Source of the DNA: Arthrobacter sp. PAMC25564
Lineage (GTDB): Bacteria; Actinomycetota; Actinomycetes; Actinomycetales; Micrococcaceae
Reading direction: 5' to 3'
Length of the DNA stretch: 64,000 bases
Assembly (NCBI RefSeq): GCF_004798705.1
Contig: NZ_CP039290.1
Location: 3,968,001-4,032,000 of the forward strand
A model generated the notes under the pieces. The model was not told where the DNA came from and did no database searches. It was given only the letters and a program-made list of their open reading frames with translations. The position numbers and the translations under genes are program-made. Positions within the stretch are counted from its first letter, which is position 1. Every line of letters begins with the position of its first letter. Below are positions 27,453 through 36,394 of this stretch, in pieces.

Positions 27453-29174
27453 ATGAGTCAGACCCTTAAGGTGTCGAGCCGCGGCTCGGTACGAGCCACG
27501 TTCGTGGCCGCCTACAGCGCGGTCACACTCGCGCAGATCACCAATGCCCTCCCGGGCGCCCTCACCGGCACCTTCGCCGCGGAATTCCACACCTCGGGCG
27601 CGGGCCTGACCTGGATCGCGGGCATGTTCCTGATGGGCATCGTGGTGTTCGAGCTCAGCTGGGGCCTCCTGGGTGACCTGTTGGGCCGCAAGAAGCTGCT
27701 GTACGCCGGAGCGGTGTTGAGCGTCGTCGGCTCCGTCCTGGTTGCGGTGGCGCCGACAACCGAGATGATGATCTTCGCGCAGGCGGTCGGCGGCATCGCG
27801 GCGGGCATCCTGTTCCCCATCTCGCTATCGATGATCGCGGCCATCACCCCGGACCACCGGCAGCGCGCCCGGGTCATTGCCACCTGGGCCGGATTCCTCT
27901 CGCTCGGCGCGGTCATCTCGCCCGTCCTCGCCGGACTCACGGCGCAGTTGTTCACGGTGCCGGGCGCGGCGCCCGGCGCGCCGAACGTGTTCAGCGGCTG
28001 GCGGGTGGCCTACCTCATTGCGGCCGCCATCGCCGTCGTCGTGCTGCTTGTCGCGCTCCGGGCGAAGGACTCCGCGGCCGCCGAGGGGCGCAAACTCGAC
28101 CTGCCCGGCCAGTTCACCCTCGCGCTCGGCCTCATCGCCGTGCTCTTCGCGACCGTCCAGGCCGTCGATGCGGGCTTCGGCTCGTGGGAGGTCCTTGCCG
28201 GCTACGTCGTTGGCGGCATCCTCCTGGTGGCCTTCATCGTCATCGAGATGCGCACCAAGCAGCCGCTGATCCACCTCTCGCTGTTCAAGAACAGCGCCTA
28301 CTCGATCACCGGCATCGTCGCGGTCACCGGCATGTTCGCCTTCCTCGCCATCTGCTTCAGCACCAGCGTCTCCGTCGGCGGTTTGGCCCTGGCCGAGACC
28401 TGGAAGGTCGGTGTGCTGTTCGTCTTCATCCAGGGACCCGCGTTCGCCTTCATCCCGGTGGTGGGCTGGCTCATCCACCACGTCGCGCCGCGCTGGGTGC
28501 TGACCTCGGGCTTCGCCTTGATGGCGGTCTCCGGCTTCTGGCTCTCGACGTTTTCCCTGGGCGCGCCGGAGGCCTTCGGCGGTACCCCGTGGACGGCCTT
28601 CATCCTGCCGCTGCTGCTGCTGGGCATCGGATTCGCGCTCACCGTTGGCTCCGTCACCGCGGTGGCGATCAATACCGTCCAGCCGCAGCACATCGGCATG
28701 GCCTCCGCCACGACGAACCTCCTGCGGGACCTCGGCTTCGCCCTCGGCCCTGTCATCGGCTCGGCCATCGCGTTCGGCATCGGCGCCTCGATCTTCGCTG
28801 GCCCGCTCGGCGGGATCCTCGGCGGGGCAGGGCTGCCCGCGGAAGCGGTCGCCGGTCTCTCCCACGTGCCGCCGCTGGGATTCCTCTCCGGCTGGGATGG
28901 CGTGATCGCGCAGTTCAGCGGCCAGGCAGCGGCCGGCGGAGCACCCGCCCCGGCCGTCAACGGCATGGTCCAGTCCCTCAACGCCGCGCAGCACCAGATC
29001 CAGGGCGCGGCCGGGGCCTCCCTCGGCCAGGGTTTCCAAACCGTCTACCTGGTCGCCGGCATCGCAGCGACCATCTCCGCCATCCTTACCCTTTTCATCT
29101 CCGCGCGTTCCTCGGCCCCCTCGGCTGACGCCATCGCGGAGACGACTGAGGCGAACGCCGAGGCGGCCGTCTGA
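27453..29174 (+). CDS. MFS transporter, DHA2-like (14 helices)
   Basis: A 573-residue major facilitator with about 14 hydrophobic segments. Motif A lies in GLLGDLLGRKKLLYAGA after the second helix, and PVLAGLTAQ-type motif C sequence appears in helix 5. A hydrophilic loop of about 90 residues precedes the last helix. It is the first gene after the operator-like site at 27356 and lies 53 bases before the P450 gene, so it probably moves the P450 substrate or product. Direction of transport cannot be told from sequence. The family usually exports drugs. Confidence 0.88.
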   Translation: MSQTLKVSSRGSVRATFVAAYSAVTLAQITNALPGALTGTFAAEFHTSGAGLTWIAGMFLMGIVVFELSWGLLGDLLGRKKLLYAGAVLSVVGSVLVAVAPTTEMMIFAQAVGGIAAGILFPISLSMIAAITPDHRQRARVIATWAGFLSLGAVISPVLAGLTAQLFTVPGAAPGAPNVFSGWRVAYLIAAAIAVVVLLVALRAKDSAAAEGRKLDLPGQFTLALGLIAVLFATVQAVDAGFGSWEVLAGYVVGGILLVAFIVIEMRTKQPLIHLSLFKNSAYSITGIVAVTGMFAFLAICFSTSVSVGGLALAETWKVGVLFVFIQGPAFAFIPVVGWLIHHVAPRWVLTSGFALMAVSGFWLSTFSLGAPEAFGGTPWTAFILPLLLLGIGFALTVGSVTAVAINTVQPQHIGMASATTNLLRDLGFALGPVIGSAIAFGIGASIFAGPLGGILGGAGLPAEAVAGLSHVPPLGFLSGWDGVIAQFSGQAAAGGAPAPAVNGMVQSLNAAQHQIQGAAGASLGQGFQTVYLVAGIAATISAILTLFISARSSAPSADAIAETTEANAEAAV

Positions 29175-29227
29175 CACTGACGGCCTTCACGCACCGACCA
29201 CCACCTACCATCCGCAAGGAGAACACC

Positions 29228-30400
29228 GTGACTGCACCCCTCGAATCAGACATCGACATCTGGGATGACGACATCCTCGTCGACCCCTACCCCACCTATG
29301 CCTCACTCCGCGAGCAGGCCGCAGTGGTCCACCTCCCCAAGAACGATCTGTACGTCCTGACGCGCTACGACGTCATCCGCGACGCACTCGGGGATCCGGA
29401 GACCTTCTCGTCCACCAGCATCGGCTTCAACCCCATGGTGAACGAGGCGCTGCAGGGCACCTCGCTGGCCTCGGACCCGCCCGTGCACACCCAGCTCCGC
29501 GCCACACTGTCGGAGAACCTCACCCCCCGCGCGCTCCGCGGCCTGAAAGTCGTCATCGACGAAAAGGCGGACAAGCTCGTCGCCGAGCTCGCGGCCAGCG
29601 GCAGTTTCGAGGCCATCGACTCCCTGGCCCGTGCCTTCCCGATCGAAATCGTCGCCGACCTCATCGGCTTCAGCGGACACGTCAAGGACAACATGCTGCG
29701 CTGGGGGCAGGCCGCAATGCAGGTCATCGGCCCGCTGAACCAGCGCACCCAGGAGAGCTTCCCGATCGCCGGCGAGCTCTACGGCTGGTGCTCCTCCGTC
29801 ACCGCCGGGGACCTCACTCCGGGCTCGATCGGCCGCGGAATCTTCGACGCCGAAACGCGTGGCGACATCCCCGAAGGCGCCGCAGGGCACATCATCCACC
29901 AGTACCTCGGGGCGGGTGTTGACACGACGATCGCCTCGATCGGGAACATCGTGGCGCTGTTCGGCCGCTACCCGGAGCAGTTCGAACTGGTCCGGAAGAA
30001 CCCGGAACTCGTCCCAGCAGCCTTCGCCGAGGTGCTGCGCTACTGGGCGCCCGTCCACATCTGGGGCCGCACGGCGACCCGCGACGTGGAAATCGACGGA
30101 GTCACCATTCCTGCAGGCGCCCAGGTCGGCATCCTCTTTGGCGCCGGCAACCGGGACCCGCGGCACTACGAGGATCCCGACGCCTTTGATGTGACACGCA
30201 ACCCGGTGGACCACCTCTCCTTCGGCTACGGACCGCATGGCTGCGCCGGCCAGGGCCTTGCGAAACTTGAAGCGCACGCGATCATCGAGGCACTTGCCCG
30301 CAGGGTAAAAACGCTGACGATCTCCGACGAGGTCCGCGAACCCAGCAACATCACGCGGAGTTTCGAGTTGCTCCAGGTCGAAAAGGTCGTGGCCGTATGA
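29228..30400 (+). CDS. Cytochrome P450 (bacterial class I)
   Basis: A 390-residue soluble P450. The heme thiolate is Cys339 in FGYGPHGCAGQ; the I-helix oxygen-activation motif GAGVDTT is near residue 230 and the ExxR motif is EVLRYW near 275. The sequence DPPVHTQLR and the YLGAGVDTTI region recall the CYP199-type aromatic demethylases, but the substrate cannot be assigned by eye. The GTG start follows AAGGAG. Its stop overlaps the ferredoxin ATG by four bases, so it works with the ferredoxin and reductase encoded next as a complete three-component monooxygenase. Confidence 0.93.
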   Translation: MTAPLESDIDIWDDDILVDPYPTYASLREQAAVVHLPKNDLYVLTRYDVIRDALGDPETFSSTSIGFNPMVNEALQGTSLASDPPVHTQLRATLSENLTPRALRGLKVVIDEKADKLVAELAASGSFEAIDSLARAFPIEIVADLIGFSGHVKDNMLRWGQAAMQVIGPLNQRTQESFPIAGELYGWCSSVTAGDLTPGSIGRGIFDAETRGDIPEGAAGHIIHQYLGAGVDTTIASIGNIVALFGRYPEQFELVRKNPELVPAAFAEVLRYWAPVHIWGRTATRDVEIDGVTIPAGAQVGILFGAGNRDPRHYEDPDAFDVTRNPVDHLSFGYGPHGCAGQGLAKLEAHAIIEALARRVKTLTISDEVREPSNITRSFELLQVEKVVAV

Positions 30401-30588
30401 AGATCGAACTGGACCGGCCGCGCTGCGAAGGACACGGACTCTGTGAGGAAGCCGCACCTGCGCTGATGCACCTGGATGACGACGGCGAACTGGTCATCGA
30501 TGTGTCCGAGGTGGAGGGGGCCGAGCTTGATGCCGCGAAGGCTGCGGTCAGGGTCTGCCCGGTCGCCGCGCTCCGGTTGGCGGCGTGA
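30397..30588 (+). CDS. [3Fe-4S] ferredoxin
   Basis: A 63-residue ferredoxin with Cys10, Cys16 and Cys54 (CEGHGLC and VCP). His13 stands where a fourth cysteine would be in a [4Fe-4S] protein, as in many actinobacterial P450 redox partners, so a three-iron cluster is expected. It overlaps the P450 gene by ATGA and the reductase gene by GTGA, which indicates translational coupling. It passes electrons from the reductase to the P450. Confidence 0.92.
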   Translation: MKIELDRPRCEGHGLCEEAAPALMHLDDDGELVIDVSEVEGAELDAAKAAVRVCPVAALRLAA

Positions 30589-31769
30589 CGATGCGCCGGA
30601 TTGTCGTCGTCGGCAACGGCATCGCCGGGCTCACGGCATGCGATTCGCTGCGCTCGGCCGGGTTCGACGGCGAGCTGACGGTGGTCGGCGCCGAGCGCCA
30701 CCACCCCTACAGCCGCCCCGCCCTGTCCAAGGCGCTGCTGCACGGCGACGACAGCCTGCAAGCCCACGAGCTGCCCGAGCCGACCCACGAAGCGACCGAA
30801 CTGCTCGGTGTCAGCGCCACGGGCCTGGACGTCGACGCCCGGATCGTGCGGCTCGACGGGGGCGGTGAACTGCCGTATGACGGCCTGGTCATCGCCTCCG
30901 GTTCCCGGGCGAAGCGCCTCGCCACGGGGCCGCAGCACGATGGCCCGGTCCGGGAGCTCACCCTGCGCACGATCGAGGACGCGATCGCGCTTAAACAACG
31001 CGTCGCATCGCGTCCCTCGGTCATTGTGATTGGCGGCGGACCGCTCGGCATGGAGGTCGCGTCAGGCTGCCTGCACGTCGGCTGCGACGTCACGCTTGTC
31101 TCCGACGTCCAGCCCCTCTCGCGACAGCTGGGCGACCATCTGGCGGACATCTTCACCTCAGCCGCCATCCGGCGCGGACTGCAGGTGGTTGGCGGCGGGA
31201 AGGCCCGCCTGGTCGATCACGGTGCCGGGACCCGTGTGGTCCTCGCCGACGGCACCGAGCTGGAGGCGGATCTTGTGGTCACAGCCATCGGCGACGAGCC
31301 CAACATCGGCTGGCTGGCCGACTCGAAGCTCCTGGTCGACGGGTCACTGCGCGTCGACACCCGCGGCCGGCTGCGGCCGGAGATTGTTGCCGCCGGCGAC
31401 GTGGCGTTCTTCCCGACGCTCCGCGGGGTACAACGGATTCCGTTGTGGACGAGCGCCATCGACCAGGCCAAGGTCGCTGCCGTCGGCCTGCTCAAGGGCG
31501 ACGCGGCGCCCGAGTTCAATTTCCAGCCGTATTTCTGGACGGAGGGCTTCGGTCTGTCGCTCAAGTCGGTCGGCTTCGCACCGGTGGTCGGTGCGCCCGA
31601 CTACAGCGAGCCGGGCGGGGAGACCGGGTCGATGCTGCTGCGCTGGGAGAACAAGGACGGCTCCGGGACCGCCGCGGCGATCAACTACCGGATCCCTGTT
31701 CCGAAACTGCGTCGACTGGCCAACTCCGGTCCGGGAGCGCTCCGCCCGGTGGCGCCCGTGAACGTCTGA
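30585..31769 (+). CDS. FAD-dependent ferredoxin reductase
   Basis: A 394-residue reductase of the putidaredoxin/rubredoxin reductase type. The FAD-binding loop VVGNGIAGLTA is at the N-terminus, the NAD(P)H-binding loop VIGGGPLGMEVA near residue 150, and the second FAD motif VAAGDVAFF near 270. A C-terminal domain of about 110 residues follows. It supplies electrons from NAD(P)H to the adjacent ferredoxin. Start may be the GTG at 30585 or the ATG two codons later. Confidence 0.93.
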   Translation: MTMRRIVVVGNGIAGLTACDSLRSAGFDGELTVVGAERHHPYSRPALSKALLHGDDSLQAHELPEPTHEATELLGVSATGLDVDARIVRLDGGGELPYDGLVIASGSRAKRLATGPQHDGPVRELTLRTIEDAIALKQRVASRPSVIVIGGGPLGMEVASGCLHVGCDVTLVSDVQPLSRQLGDHLADIFTSAAIRRGLQVVGGGKARLVDHGAGTRVVLADGTELEADLVVTAIGDEPNIGWLADSKLLVDGSLRVDTRGRLRPEIVAAGDVAFFPTLRGVQRIPLWTSAIDQAKVAAVGLLKGDAAPEFNFQPYFWTEGFGLSLKSVGFAPVVGAPDYSEPGGETGSMLLRWENKDGSGTAAAINYRIPVPKLRRLANSGPGALRPVAPVNV

Positions 31770-31876
31770 CGCGCGGTCCCGCGCGCCTTTCCTTACAGCG
31801 TGTGAGGCGGCTTGCCGTCGCGCATCCTTAGCTCTTCCGCCGGACGAATTCCGCACACCACCGTTAGGATTGATCC

Positions 31877-32491
31877 ATGTCATCGCTGCGAGAAGCCCAG
31901 AAGCAGCTGACCCGCGACACGATCGTCGAACGGGCACTCGAGCTCTTCACTGAGAAGGGTTACGCTGCGACGACCATCGACGATATCGCCGCGGCGGTCG
32001 GCACCACCCGGGTGACCTTCTACGCGCACTACCCCTCGCGCAGCGATCTGATGAGGGACTTCATGGCGCGCGTCAACGCCGTTCTCGACCGTGCGGACGG
32101 CCCGAACCGGGCGTCGACCGCCGCCGAACTCGTCGACGTGGTGCGGGAGGGCGAGCTGGAGGGCATCCTTGCGTGGCTCGAGTCGCGCGCTGCGCTCTGG
32201 CCGGCCTTCCGCCCGTACCTCGATGTGCTCGACGAGGCCGCCGCCGTCGATCGCGAGGTGCGGGCTTTGGTGGAGGGATGGCATGAAGAGGTCATCGCCG
32301 ACATCGTCCGCGGCATGCAACTGGCCGGCCGCTTCCCTGAAGAGACGCACCACATCCGAGGAACGCTCGCCTTCACGCAGCTCGACTACGTCGCGACGCT
32401 GTGGACTCGCCGTAAGTTCGAGCCAAACCGCGACCACGCGCTCGAGGTGCTCGCCGACAGCTGGTACCACCTGCTCTGCGACGAGGGTTGA
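31877..32491 (+). CDS. TetR-family transcriptional regulator
   Basis: A 204-residue regulator. The N-terminal helix-turn-helix is typical of TetR (IVERALELFTEKGYAATTIDDIAAAVGTT, then RVTFYAHYPSRSDLMRDF), and the rest is a helical ligand-binding domain without recognised family. It follows the P450 redox genes by 107 bases on the same strand and is a candidate repressor for the 15-bp repeats at 27273, 27356 and 40727, since TetR proteins bind short palindromes. Confidence 0.92.
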   Translation: MSSLREAQKQLTRDTIVERALELFTEKGYAATTIDDIAAAVGTTRVTFYAHYPSRSDLMRDFMARVNAVLDRADGPNRASTAAELVDVVREGELEGILAWLESRAALWPAFRPYLDVLDEAAAVDREVRALVEGWHEEVIADIVRGMQLAGRFPEETHHIRGTLAFTQLDYVATLWTRRKFEPNRDHALEVLADSWYHLLCDEG

Positions 32492-32566
32492 GCAATGCGC
32501 AGACCCTCGGGCAGTACACCGTCGGCCAGACGCTGAGTCCACTCCAGGTAGCCTTCCCGGCGAGTC

Positions 32567-33556
32567 ATGGCTAGCAACCTGGGACGAGCCGGAATGGACG
32601 GCGAGCTGGCCCGGCTGGCATCGGTGGACCTCAACCTGCTGGTGCCGCTCCTGGCGCTGCTGGAAGAACGGTCGGTGACGAACGCGGCGAGCAAAATCGG
32701 GCTGTCGCAGCCGGCCATGAGCCATGCGCTGACGCGCATGCGGCGCATGCTCAGTGACGAACTCCTCGTGCGGCAGGGGCGCTCTATGGTGCTGACGCCG
32801 CGGGCTGCGGAACTCCTGCCCGCACTGCGGCAGACGCTCAGGCAGACGGCCCGGCTCGTTAATGCCGCGCCCTTTGACCCCGCAACCGACGACCGCCTGA
32901 TCACTGTGGCGATGACGAACAGCACCGCGTTCGTCATCGGAAGCACGATCACCCGGCTGCTCGCGGAGCGCGCGCCGAACACCGTCCTGCGGTTGCGCAC
33001 CACGTCCTCCGCGACCATCGCGGCGTTCGCGGAGGACGCGGCGGACGTCATCCTGCTCCCCGAGACGTTCGCCACGCCGTACCCACGTGAGCGCCTGTAC
33101 GATGACCGCTGGGTCGTCGTCACTTCGTGGGACTCACCGCGGGAGGCCGATGCGCTGGAGCTGCTGGAGACCGTCCCCCATGTGGTTTTGGACGCGTCCC
33201 CGGAACGCCTGCGGCCCTATGAGATCCTCGACGAGCGCAAGGTGCCGTACACGGTCCGACAGCGTGTGTCCGATTACCTGTTCATTCCCCACCTGATCGC
33301 CCAGGCCGGCGGGGTGGCGGTCCATCGGTATCAGGTCGGACTGGCATTTGAAGGCCGCTTCGACCTGCGCATGGAGGAGTTCCCCTTCCCCATCCAGACC
33401 CTGGGCATCGACATGGTTTGGAACCCGTGGCTCGCGGAGGACCCGTTCAAGGACTGGCTGCGCGGAATCCTTCTGGAGGCCGCCGTCCCCTTGCAGGCCA
33501 GATATGGACCGCCGGTGCCTGATGACCGTGGAGACGCCGGTTTCAGCGAAGATTGA
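32567..33556 (+). CDS. LysR-family transcriptional regulator
   Basis: A 329-residue LysR-type regulator. The winged helix-turn-helix starts at LNLLVPLLALLEERSVTNAAS and continues with KIGLSQPAMSHALTRMRRML and LVRQGRSMVLTPRA, followed by a periplasmic-binding-protein-like effector domain. It resembles NodD/NahR-type activators of aromatic catabolism. It lies between the TetR gene and the convergent hydrolase operon, so it may act as an activator for either. Confidence 0.92.
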   Translation: MASNLGRAGMDGELARLASVDLNLLVPLLALLEERSVTNAASKIGLSQPAMSHALTRMRRMLSDELLVRQGRSMVLTPRAAELLPALRQTLRQTARLVNAAPFDPATDDRLITVAMTNSTAFVIGSTITRLLAERAPNTVLRLRTTSSATIAAFAEDAADVILLPETFATPYPRERLYDDRWVVVTSWDSPREADALELLETVPHVVLDASPERLRPYEILDERKVPYTVRQRVSDYLFIPHLIAQAGGVAVHRYQVGLAFEGRFDLRMEEFPFPIQTLGIDMVWNPWLAEDPFKDWLRGILLEAAVPLQARYGPPVPDDRGDAGFSED

Positions 33557-33564
33557 TTCTTATG

Positions 33565-33602
33565 CGAGTAGGTGGGCCGGGAGACCCCGGCCCACCTACT
33601 CG
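33565..33602. terminator. 17-bp-arm hairpin between convergent units
   Basis: Perfect 17-base arms (33565-33581 and 33586-33602) with a four-base loop lie just after the LysR stop and before the end of the convergent CocE-type gene. It probably terminates transcription from both sides. Confidence 0.7.
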
Positions 33603-33708
33603 GTTCCGCCAATAAGTGTCTGCACGCCTTTTGCCCACAGCCGCCCTGCCCGACGCTCTGCGACGGGCAGCTCCAGGGTTACTGCGGCGAGGGCGAAGAA
33701 GCCCTCGG

Positions 33709-35433
33709 CTACGTCGCCTTGCGGGTGGTGAATGGCAGGACGAGGCGGGAGGGGTGGGTGGCGTCGCGGTAGATCTTGTGGGTGACGGGCCGGCCCACGG
33801 GCAGGTGGAATGCATCCGGGGGCAGCAGCGCGTTGTGCTCGTCCGCCAGCGGCTCGTTGTTTGACAGTTCCACTGTCAGCTTGTGGCCGGGCAGGAACGT
33901 GTTCGCGAACGGGAAGAGGCGCAGCACGTACTCCTCGATCTTCCCCGGTTCCACCGGTTCGATGCGAGTGTGCGGGTGCCGGGGGTTGCCCTCCGTGGTC
34001 CGCTCATCCAGCTCCCGGTGCGAGGCCTTGAGGTATCCGCTAGTGATGAGCTGGCGTTTTCCGTTGGGGGCGTAATCCCATAGCCGCATGATGAAGTTGG
34101 TGTCAGGCTGGTCGATTTCGGCGAAGATGTGTGCTGCACCGGTGCCGATCATCTCCGTAGCCTCTTCGAACACAGGCGTGGACCAGCTGATGATTTCCAC
34201 CTTGTCGGTCACCGTCAGCGGTGCTTGGTAGAAGCCGTCCGGGGCGGCGTAATCCGTGTCCATCAGCTCGGGCTCGGTGGACAGTGCGCGGCGCGGGCGC
34301 AGGTACAGGGACTTGTACTCCACGTCCTTCGGCGGCCACTGGTCGGCGGTGACAACCTCACGGGAGCCCTCCACGAACACGCTCACGGCCGGCTCGTCCA
34401 TGACGCCGTTATCGATACCCTTGATCCAGTAGTCGTACCACCGGAACATCTTGTCGTGTTCTTCGATGAAGGGCCGCGACTGCATGGGCGGGTAGGGCCC
34501 GATATCCAGCTTCTTGGGGCCCTTGAGCTCGTTGTAGAGGTCGATGGTGCCATCCAGCGTCCAGCCGCGGCCCTGGTCCAGCTGCAGCCACACCGGGATG
34601 TCGATGTTCGGGGCCAGCGTGATCGGGTTGCGCTCCTCGTACCAGTCCCCGTCGAGCTCGTTCATCACGATGTCGAACCAGGCCTCATGGTTCTTCGGGT
34701 AGTGCAGCACGTGGACCAGGTTCGGCCATGCTGCGACGTCCGGATCCTGGAGTCGTTTGGCGACGAGTTCCTTGAGTTCCCCGGGGGAGTATTTCTCGAC
34801 CATGCGGGATTTGACCCGGTCCGTGAACGCCCAGCCGGAGTCGCCGCCGCGGCCCTCCCGGGCCGCACGCGGCATGAACCACATCACGCCTCCGTGGTAC
34901 GTGGTTTCGTAGAAGTCGTAGTGGCCGCCGGAGACAAAGATCGCCTTCAGGTGCGGCGGGCGCTCGGCCGCGGCCAGCACCTGCATGGAACCGAAGTAGG
35001 AGATGCCCACCATGCCCACATTGCCGTCGCACCAGGGCTGCTCGGCAACCCACTCGATGAAGTCGTACGCATCCTGTCCGAGGGAAACACCGCCGGCGTT
35101 GTAGTTGCCGATGTGTTCGCCTTCGGAGGCGCCGGAGCCGCGCAGGTCACCGATGACGTGGACGTAGTCCTCCTTGACGATCCGGGCGATGTCCCCGGCT
35201 TCGATGCAGCCATCCCACATGGGGCTGGGGCGCCGCTGCGGTGGTGTGGTCAAGGCCAGGGCCTGCAGTTCCTTGCCATAGGGGCTCAGGGCCACCAGCG
35301 CAGGGCGTGGCTTGTCCTCGGCGCCCTGGTAGGCGTCCGCGGCGAGTTCGATGCCGTCGCGCATGGGGACCCGCAGATCCTTACGGATCGCAATCGACTC
35401 CCCACCGGCATTCCAGATCTTAAAGTCATCCAT
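33709..35433 (-). CDS. CocE/NonD-type acyl esterase or peptidase
   Basis: A 574-residue alpha/beta hydrolase of the CocE/X-Pro dipeptidyl-peptidase S15 group. The nucleophile is Ser145 in GISYFGS, preceded by DLRGSGASEG, the oxyanion region of the family. A C-terminal jelly-roll domain begins near residue 370. Known members cleave esters such as cocaine or acylated antibiotics. The start at 35433 (MDDFKIW) is preferred because GAGGAG lies ten bases upstream; it overlaps the MBL gene end by eight bases. It is last in the six-gene operon. A second, truncated copy lies at 26774-27154. Confidence 0.9.
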   Translation of the reverse strand: MDDFKIWNAGGESIAIRKDLRVPMRDGIELAADAYQGAEDKPRPALVALSPYGKELQALALTTPPQRRPSPMWDGCIEAGDIARIVKEDYVHVIGDLRGSGASEGEHIGNYNAGGVSLGQDAYDFIEWVAEQPWCDGNVGMVGISYFGSMQVLAAAERPPHLKAIFVSGGHYDFYETTYHGGVMWFMPRAAREGRGGDSGWAFTDRVKSRMVEKYSPGELKELVAKRLQDPDVAAWPNLVHVLHYPKNHEAWFDIVMNELDGDWYEERNPITLAPNIDIPVWLQLDQGRGWTLDGTIDLYNELKGPKKLDIGPYPPMQSRPFIEEHDKMFRWYDYWIKGIDNGVMDEPAVSVFVEGSREVVTADQWPPKDVEYKSLYLRPRRALSTEPELMDTDYAAPDGFYQAPLTVTDKVEIISWSTPVFEEATEMIGTGAAHIFAEIDQPDTNFIMRLWDYAPNGKRQLITSGYLKASHRELDERTTEGNPRHPHTRIEPVEPGKIEEYVLRLFPFANTFLPGHKLTVELSNNEPLADEHNALLPPDAFHLPVGRPVTHKIYRDATHPSRLVLPFTTRKAT

Positions 35434-36394
35434 GGGTGCGTAGCTCCTCATCCTTGGTCAGGTGGTTATAGGTCGTGCGGTAGCCGTGGAGTGTGGTGAA
35501 GAACGGGGAGGGCTCCAGTGTGGGGTCGCCGGTGTAGCCGAGCTCCTCGGCTACCGGGGCGAACGGGGAGTACACCGAGTCTGTTTCCTGCAGGCCCGCG
35601 CGCAGGCAGCGGCGGGCGGCGTCGTCGATCCTGGCCTCGAGGTCCAGGCTTGCCTGCAGGGCGTTCCGGGCCGCCTCGCGGTCCAGTTCGACCCCGTACG
35701 GCACACCGTCGGCGTTCCGGTACGGGTGGCCCAGGTACAGGTGCTGCGGGCGGACCTCGTCGCGCAGGTACTGCAGGCTCGCACGGTAGGCGGCCGGGTC
35801 CTCGTAGCCGGGGAAACCGTTGGCGGCACCGTGGATCTGCGCGGCGTCACCGACGAAGACCGAGGCCTGCCCGTCCACGACATAGGCCACGGATCCGGCC
35901 GTGTGGCCCGGGAGGTGGTGCACGGACACCGAGACGTCCCCGCCCAGGGAGAGGGTCTCGCCGCCCTTCACCAGCAGGGTCGGCTCCATCTCACCGGAGA
36001 TGACCTGGTTCGCCGTCCTCGTCTGCTCCTGGACGGCGTCCGGGTTGTTCAGGTACTGCTGGCGCACGTCCACGTACTGCTCAACGTGCGCACGCCGGGA
36101 CCGCAGCAGGGGCGCGTCGGCTTCATGGATCACGACCCGGGCGCGCCGGCCGGTGAGCTCCCACAGGGCATGCGCCCCGCCGAGATGGTCGATGTGGCCA
36201 TGGGTCAGCAGGATCCACCGCACATCCTCGATCCGCCGGCCCAGCTTCTCCAGCGCGGGGACCATGCCCTCGGCGGGCGAGGACGCGATCCCCGTGTCCA
36301 CAATGGCCGGCTCGGGAGCGTCAATGAAGAAGCTGTAAAGACCGAACCGGCCCCACGGCGACACCAGCGGATGGACCTTCACTTCTTGCGTCAT
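35426..36394 (-). CDS. Metallo-beta-lactamase fold hydrolase
   Basis: A 322-residue MBL-fold protein with the dinuclear metal motif HGHIDH, plus His in LPGHTAG, Asp in FVGDAAQ and His in YLGHPY. Proteins with this set hydrolyse lactones, thioesters or similar bonds. The residues after 220 form an extra helical part. It overlaps the preceding hydrolase gene by four bases (ATGA) and the following CocE-type gene by eight, so all three are translationally coupled. A lactonase role fits the operon but is inference. Confidence 0.88.
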   Translation of the reverse strand: MTQEVKVHPLVSPWGRFGLYSFFIDAPEPAIVDTGIASSPAEGMVPALEKLGRRIEDVRWILLTHGHIDHLGGAHALWELTGRRARVVIHEADAPLLRSRRAHVEQYVDVRQQYLNNPDAVQEQTRTANQVISGEMEPTLLVKGGETLSLGGDVSVSVHHLPGHTAGSVAYVVDGQASVFVGDAAQIHGAANGFPGYEDPAAYRASLQYLRDEVRPQHLYLGHPYRNADGVPYGVELDREAARNALQASLDLEARIDDAARRCLRAGLQETDSVYSPFAPVAEELGYTGDPTLEPSPFFTTLHGYRTTYNHLTKDEELRTHG

